Source: CAURMH01 sp963525745
Lineage (GTDB): Bacteria; Pseudomonadota; Gammaproteobacteria; Enterobacterales; Pasteurellaceae
Direction of reading: 5' to 3'
DNA length: 9,852 bases
NCBI GenBank assembly: GCA_963525745.1
Contig: CAURMH010000050.1
Coordinates: 1-9,852 of the forward strand
Below the pieces are notes generated by a model. That model worked only from the letters and a program-made list of their open reading frames with translations. It had not been told where the DNA came from and made no database searches. Below, piece by piece: positions 7,231 to 9,852 of the stretch; the first letter of the stretch is position 1, and each line of letters begins with the position of its first letter. The translations under genes and the position numbers were made by a program.

Positions 7231-8034
7231 ATGAAAGTTGTTTCTTTTAATATTAATGGATTGCGCGCCAGACCACACCAACTTGAAGCGATTGTAGAAA
7301 CCTACCGGCCGGATGTCATAGGGCTGCAGGAAATCAAAGTCGCCGATGAAGTGTTTCCGAATGAATTGGTGGATAAATTAGGTTATCATGTGTTCCACTT
7401 CGGGCAGAAAAGCCACTACGGCGTCGCCCTACTGACAAAACAAGCGCCAAAAACCGTGCGTAAAGGCTTTCCAACCGATGCGCCGGACGCACAAAGACGG
7501 ATAATTATGGCCGAACTGGAAAGCGAATTCGGTTTATTGACCATAATTAACGGTTATTTCCCACAAGGCGAAAGCCGGACACATGAAACAAAGTTTCCGG
7601 CAAAAAAGAAATTTTATGCCGATTTACAACAGTATTTAGTCTCGGCACATAATACCGACCAACCCGTTATCATCATGGGCGACATGAATATCAGCCCGTC
7701 AGATTTGGATATTGGAATCGGAGAAGAAAACCGTAAACGCTGGTTACGCACCGGAAAATGTTCGTTTTTACCGGAAGAGCGCGAATGGTATCAAAAACTG
7801 TACGATTATGGTCTAGAGGATACGTTTCGTAAATTAAATCCGACCGCAAATGATCGATTCTCATGGTTTGATTATCGTTCAAAAGGATTTGATGACAATC
7901 GCGGATTGCGCATTGATCATATTTTAGCGAACAAAGCCTTAGCGGAACGTTGTGTGGATGTCGGCATCGCGTTAGACATTCGCGCCATGGAAAAACCGTC
8001 CGATCACGCACCGATTTGGGCTGAATTTAAATAA
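7231..8034 (+). CDS. xthA: Exodeoxyribonuclease III
   Basis: The major AP endonuclease and 3'-to-5' double-strand exonuclease. It nicks DNA at abasic sites and clears blocked 3' ends after oxidative damage, in the cytoplasm, with a divalent metal. The 267-residue product has the length of the E. coli enzyme (268) and the same residue numbers at the active site: N7 (FNINGLRARP), E34 (LQEIK), Y109 (GYFPQGESR), D151 and N153 (GDMNIS), D229 (LRIDH) and H259 (SDHAP). The frame is open further left, with a start-like codon near 7213, but I take 7231 because it is preceded by AGGAG at 7221-7225 and gives the family's conserved MKVVSFNINGLR start. The next gene follows 31 bases later with its own ribosome binding site and no terminator between, so co-transcription is likely. 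Confidence 0.97.
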   Translation: MKVVSFNINGLRARPHQLEAIVETYRPDVIGLQEIKVADEVFPNELVDKLGYHVFHFGQKSHYGVALLTKQAPKTVRKGFPTDAPDAQRRIIMAELESEFGLLTIINGYFPQGESRTHETKFPAKKKFYADLQQYLVSAHNTDQPVIIMGDMNISPSDLDIGIGEENRKRWLRTGKCSFLPEEREWYQKLYDYGLEDTFRKLNPTANDRFSWFDYRSKGFDDNRGLRIDHILANKALAERCVDVGIALDIRAMEKPSDHAPIWAEFK

Positions 8035-8065
8035 AAATAATAGCAAAAAAAGAAAGGAATTAAGC

Positions 8066-8833
8066 ATGTTTAATGATCATTTAAGTTACTACACCACTGT
8101 AAAGGATAAACCAACGATCTTTTTTGTTAATCTTGAAAATCCCGAACAACTCACCAATAAATACGGCAAAGTTTTGCAAATTGATTTTTCCTATCAAGGC
8201 AATGACTTAGGGTTACCGCCTAAAAATAACGACGCTGAATTGATAGGACGGGAATCAAAAGTCATCACAGAATTAACCACTTTTCTGCCGGCATTTTTCG
8301 CCGGGTATCATTGTTCGGAAAATAAAGTCAGAATGTATTTCTATTGTGAAGATGAAAAAACACTTTTAACCGCACTAAAAGCGCTTGATTTTGTCGAATC
8401 CGCTACAGTACAGGACGATCCTAAATGGGAAATTTATTTCGACTTTTTATTCGCCTCCTCCCTTGAGCTACAGCTCAACATGACCCACCACATCTTGGAA
8501 ACAATGAAATTAAAAGGCCACGACCTAAGTCATGTTTATCACATAGAACACATTTTCCACTTCATTAATCATGAAGAGAAAATGCATGAATTTATGGAAG
8601 AAATCAGTAACGGCGAATATTTCGTCAGTTTACTTCAATACTCCGCCCAAGCATTCTCCATGAACGACGATAATGCCCATTTTTTAGTGAAAGCGGAACA
8701 AAACATAGCACTGGATACGAAAGAGATTTATCAATACATAGAAAAATTTGATAATTTAGCGACCAAATACGGTATAAAATACGTTGGCTGGGGCTTTGCA
8801 ACGCCATTAGAAGAAAAAATTTGGCTAAATTAA
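8066..8833 (+). CDS. DUF695-RraB two-domain protein
   Basis: A 255-residue soluble protein without signal peptide or membrane segment. The N-terminal part (about 1-135) looks like DUF695: a Phe-rich start, LQIDFSYQGNDLGLPP (38-52), then GRESKVITELT and alternating strands. The C-terminal part (about 140-250) resembles the RraB fold: MKLKGHDLSHVYHIEHIFHF (147-166) parallels the region around YTIEHHL of E. coli RraB, and LATKYGIKYVGWGF (231-244) parallels its LAEQFDVEYDGWG. RraB binds RNase E and inhibits it, but the role of this fused form is not known to me. AAAGGA (8053-8058) precedes the ATG. It lies downstream of xthA, probably in one transcript. The family call rests on remembered motifs, not a search. 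Confidence 0.75.
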   Translation: MFNDHLSYYTTVKDKPTIFFVNLENPEQLTNKYGKVLQIDFSYQGNDLGLPPKNNDAELIGRESKVITELTTFLPAFFAGYHCSENKVRMYFYCEDEKTLLTALKALDFVESATVQDDPKWEIYFDFLFASSLELQLNMTHHILETMKLKGHDLSHVYHIEHIFHFINHEEKMHEFMEEISNGEYFVSLLQYSAQAFSMNDDNAHFLVKAEQNIALDTKEIYQYIEKFDNLATKYGIKYVGWGFATPLEEKIWLN

Positions 8834-8885
8834 AAAACAACGCTATTCAAGTGTGGTTAAAAATCAGTAAGTTTCACAATGAAAT

Positions 8886-8996
8886 TTATGACCTAATTAA
8901 TTTCCTCAATAATCCTCTTAAGCCCTCTTTTTTCCGACAAATTCCTTCAAACAACAGGAAACGCTTTTCTACGGCCTCATCCATGCCCCTCACCAT
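8886..8996 (-). CDS. Short basic ORF of unknown function
   Basis: A 36-codon ORF starting MVRGMDEAVEKRF and ending GLLRKLIRS, rich in Lys, Arg and Leu, with a likely amphipathic helix over its second half. A TAA lies two codons before the first ATG. The second ATG (8984, MDEAVEK) has GAGGGG close upstream and may be the better start. I do not recognise a function. It may be a small peptide, the remnant of a longer gene, or a chance frame. A competing plus-strand frame covers the same DNA. Confidence 0.25.
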   Translation of the reverse strand: MVRGMDEAVEKRFLLFEGICRKKEGLRGLLRKLIRS

Positions 8997-9022
8997 AACT
9001 TATAAAATTCAAACTTTTCTCT

Positions 9023-9043
9023 TACCACTTTGAAAGGTGGGTA
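9023..9043. repeat. Short imperfect inverted repeat
   Basis: CCACTT (9025-9030) and AGGTGG (9035-9040) pair, with one G-T wobble, around a TGAA loop. The outer bases TA / TA at 9023-9024 and 9042-9043 extend the symmetry with a bulge. There is no T-run on either side, so it is a poor terminator. It might be a protein-binding palindrome or chance. Confidence 0.3.
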
Positions 9044-9081
9044 TAATCAATCTCTTTGAGAAGTAAATTATAAATTTTATT

Positions 9082-9250
9082 TTATGAACCTGAAAGAAAT
9101 TTACTATCTTCATTATCTTCTCCTACTTGAACAAAAATAAGCCCTAATATTTGAGAAATTTCATTAATCTTTTTCTATTAAAGTACATATAATTTCATCT
9201 CCATTTATCAGTTTATTTGTGAATCGTTTTACAAACTCATATACATCCAA
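9082..9250 (-). pseudogene. Small frameshifted coding remnant, unknown family
   Basis: Read on the minus strand, one frame gives LDVYEFVKRFTNKLING then DEIICTLIEK and soon stops. The next frame continues INEISQILGLIFVQVGED and ends at a TAA at 9082-9084. Removing one A from the run at 9170-9174 joins them into about 55 coherent residues with protein-like composition. AGGAGG (9264-9269) lies 13 bases ahead of a TTG that could start it. The ATG beside that site is followed at once by TAG. It follows the adhesin remnant on the same strand. I do not recognise the family. The joined frame is inferred; the two parts are seen directly. A sequencing slip in the homopolymer would give the same picture. 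Confidence 0.35.
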
Positions 9251-9273
9251 TTTGGCCTACATACCTCCTACAA

Positions 9274-9319
9274 AAAATGCAATGCGACCTCCCACATTAC
9301 ATTGATTTTATTGCATTTT
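9274..9319. repeat. 10-bp perfect inverted repeat, possible terminator of the adhesin remnant
   Basis: AAAATGCAAT (9274-9283) pairs with ATTGCATTTT (9310-9319) across a 26-base loop. On the minus strand the stem is followed by two further Ts (six in a row in all) and lies about 75 bases past the adhesin stop, so it may be that gene's terminator. The stem is weak (A/T-rich) and the loop long, so this is uncertain. Confidence 0.4.
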
Positions 9320-9392
9320 CGAAAGCGAGTAGATTTGGGAATCCGCTCTCGCCGAGCGTTTATACACGAATTGGTTATCGAATTCGGCTCAA

Positions 9393-9699
9393 TTAATACT
9401 GAACCCTAATCCCCGCGCCGGCGGAGAATTTGCCTTCCGTATTGGCGCTGCCAATGAGTTTAATCGCGGCTTTGCCGTTATCGGTGGCGCGTGACTAACC
9501 GAGAGCGACTGTGGGTTTGTCTTCATAGGTGCCGGCGCCGGCGCCAATCATCGACTTACCACCTTGCATCACTTGCGGAATGCTGGTGACAGCCGTGGCT
9601 CCGGCAATACCCGCGTTGGCTTTTTCTCCAATTTATCCGCTTTGCAGTCAAGGTGATTCATACGGTTTTCCACATTAGTAACACGATGATTTAGATTAT
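9393..9699 (-). pseudogene. Broken C-terminal end of a trimeric autotransporter adhesin (YadA-type anchor)
   Basis: On the minus strand the DNA reads LNHRVTNVENRMNHLD, a coiled-coil neck, then KADKLEK. After a one-base shift it continues ANAGIAGATAVTSIPQVM, GGKSMIGAGAGTYEDKP, TVALG, a stop, SRATDNGKAAIKLIGSA, and a glycine-rich last strand ending GIRVQY. This is the membrane anchor of trimeric autotransporters such as YadA and Hia, where three subunits build a 12-strand outer-membrane barrel. Three lesions are seen. The T-run at 9621-9625 is one base short for the frame. An amber codon at 9495-9497 stands where the family has an aromatic residue. The 5' part is cut off at about 9700 by an IS element. 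An R-to-C change is also likely in LDCKAD. The gene is not expected to work. Confidence 0.85.
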
Positions 9700-9852
9700 G
9701 GAGCTGTACTAGATAACGACTGAAAATCTCATTTAGATTAGAATGAACCGATGAGAAAAAGTTACTTAAGCCGGCATAAACAAAATAAACTCATCGCACT
9801 ATTTGTCGCAGGCGTTACCGCCAGAACAGCGAGTGAGTTGGTCAATGTAAAT
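9700..9852 (+). mobile_element. IS1016-like insertion sequence (IS1595 family), left end, cut by the window edge
   Basis: The left end is placed at about 9700 (GGAGCTGTAC), because the adhesin coding sense stops there and the transposase ORF starts 51 bases later. The remainder of the element and its right inverted repeat lie outside the window. Coordinates of the left end are inferred from the coding break and not from a matched inverted repeat. Confidence 0.75.
9751..9852 (+). CDS. IS1016-type transposase, N-terminal fragment
   Basis: The first 34 codons are visible: MRKSYLSRHKQNKLIALF, then VAGVTARTASELVNVN, which runs off the window. This opening matches the start of IS1016 transposases known from Haemophilus and Neisseria as I recall them. 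Residues about 11-34 form a helix-turn-helix type segment (QNKLIALFVAGVTARTASEL) expected to bind the IS ends. The catalytic domain of this IS1595-family enzyme would follow, outside the window, so it cannot be judged whether the transposase is intact. No strong ribosome binding site is seen before the ATG. It lies inside the IS that truncates the adhesin gene. Confidence 0.85.
   Translation, partial: MRKSYLSRHKQNKLIALFVAGVTARTASELVNVN

Larger units (their letters stand above)
8834..9392. other. A/T-rich tract without an intact recognisable gene
   Basis: About 560 bases follow the DUF695-RraB gene. Near the left end is AAGTGTGGT (8849-8857), one mismatch from the uptake signal but with a good A/T tail. 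The tract also holds two doubtful short minus-strand ORFs and two inverted repeats, listed separately. No clear rho-independent terminator for the xthA operon is seen. The look is that of decayed accessory DNA next to the broken adhesin gene. Confidence 0.6.

Noticed and set aside
7691..8011. 106-codon minus-strand ORF opposite xthA
   Set aside because: It lies wholly over the conserved xthA frame and looks like no known protein.
8821..9033. 70-codon plus-strand frame starting within the end of the DUF695-RraB gene
   Set aside because: It needs a TTG start inside the preceding gene, has no ribosome binding site, and its composition follows the A/T-rich DNA; I regard it as a shadow.
9344..9358. 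Small hairpin CGCTC / GAGCG with a 5-base loop
   Set aside because: Only five pairs and no T-run; too weak to call a terminator.
1..9852. CRISPR array, tandem tetranucleotide repeats or rRNA
   Set aside because: I found no regularly spaced repeats, no tetranucleotide tract in the glycosyltransferase gene, and no RNA gene signatures.

Overview
The window is from a gamma-proteobacterium of the family Pasteurellaceae, of the group that uses the Haemophilus-type DNA uptake signal AAGTGCGGT. Five perfect 9-mers are present (102-110, 1399-1407, 4412-4420, 6073-6081 and 7110-7118), all between genes. Protein sequences and moderate-to-low GC fit Aggregatibacter, Haemophilus or a close relative; the species cannot be fixed from the sequence alone.

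Left part (1-4475). The minus-strand pair sucA-sucB encodes the E1 and E2 parts of 2-oxoglutarate dehydrogenase. Both are intact and very close to the E. coli proteins as I remember them. No sucC follows sucB; instead there is a hairpin at 28-64. Diverging from sucA is an unusual 514-residue glycosyltransferase (4476-6020). It joins a degenerate family-25 (LPS galactosyltransferase-like) region to a GT2 domain with normal motifs. An A8 tract lies exactly at the junction.

Middle part (6021-8833). An unrecognised 59-codon ORF faces a dps gene across a shared hairpin terminator. Divergent from dps is xthA (exonuclease III), followed 31 bases later by a DUF695-RraB two-domain protein, probably in the same operon. 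Dps and ExoIII both deal with oxidative DNA damage, but nothing seen here proves co-regulation.

Right part (8834-9852). This is a decayed accessory tract. It holds a 36-codon ORF, a small coding remnant with a probable one-base frameshift, an inverted repeat, and the C-terminal anchor of a trimeric autotransporter adhesin. The adhesin is broken by a one-base deletion in a homopolymer, by an in-frame amber codon, and by an IS1016-like element whose transposase start is cut by the window edge. I found no CRISPR array, tRNA or rRNA, and no clear new multi-gene system. The most unusual items are the two-domain glycosyltransferase and the adhesin/IS remnant tract.
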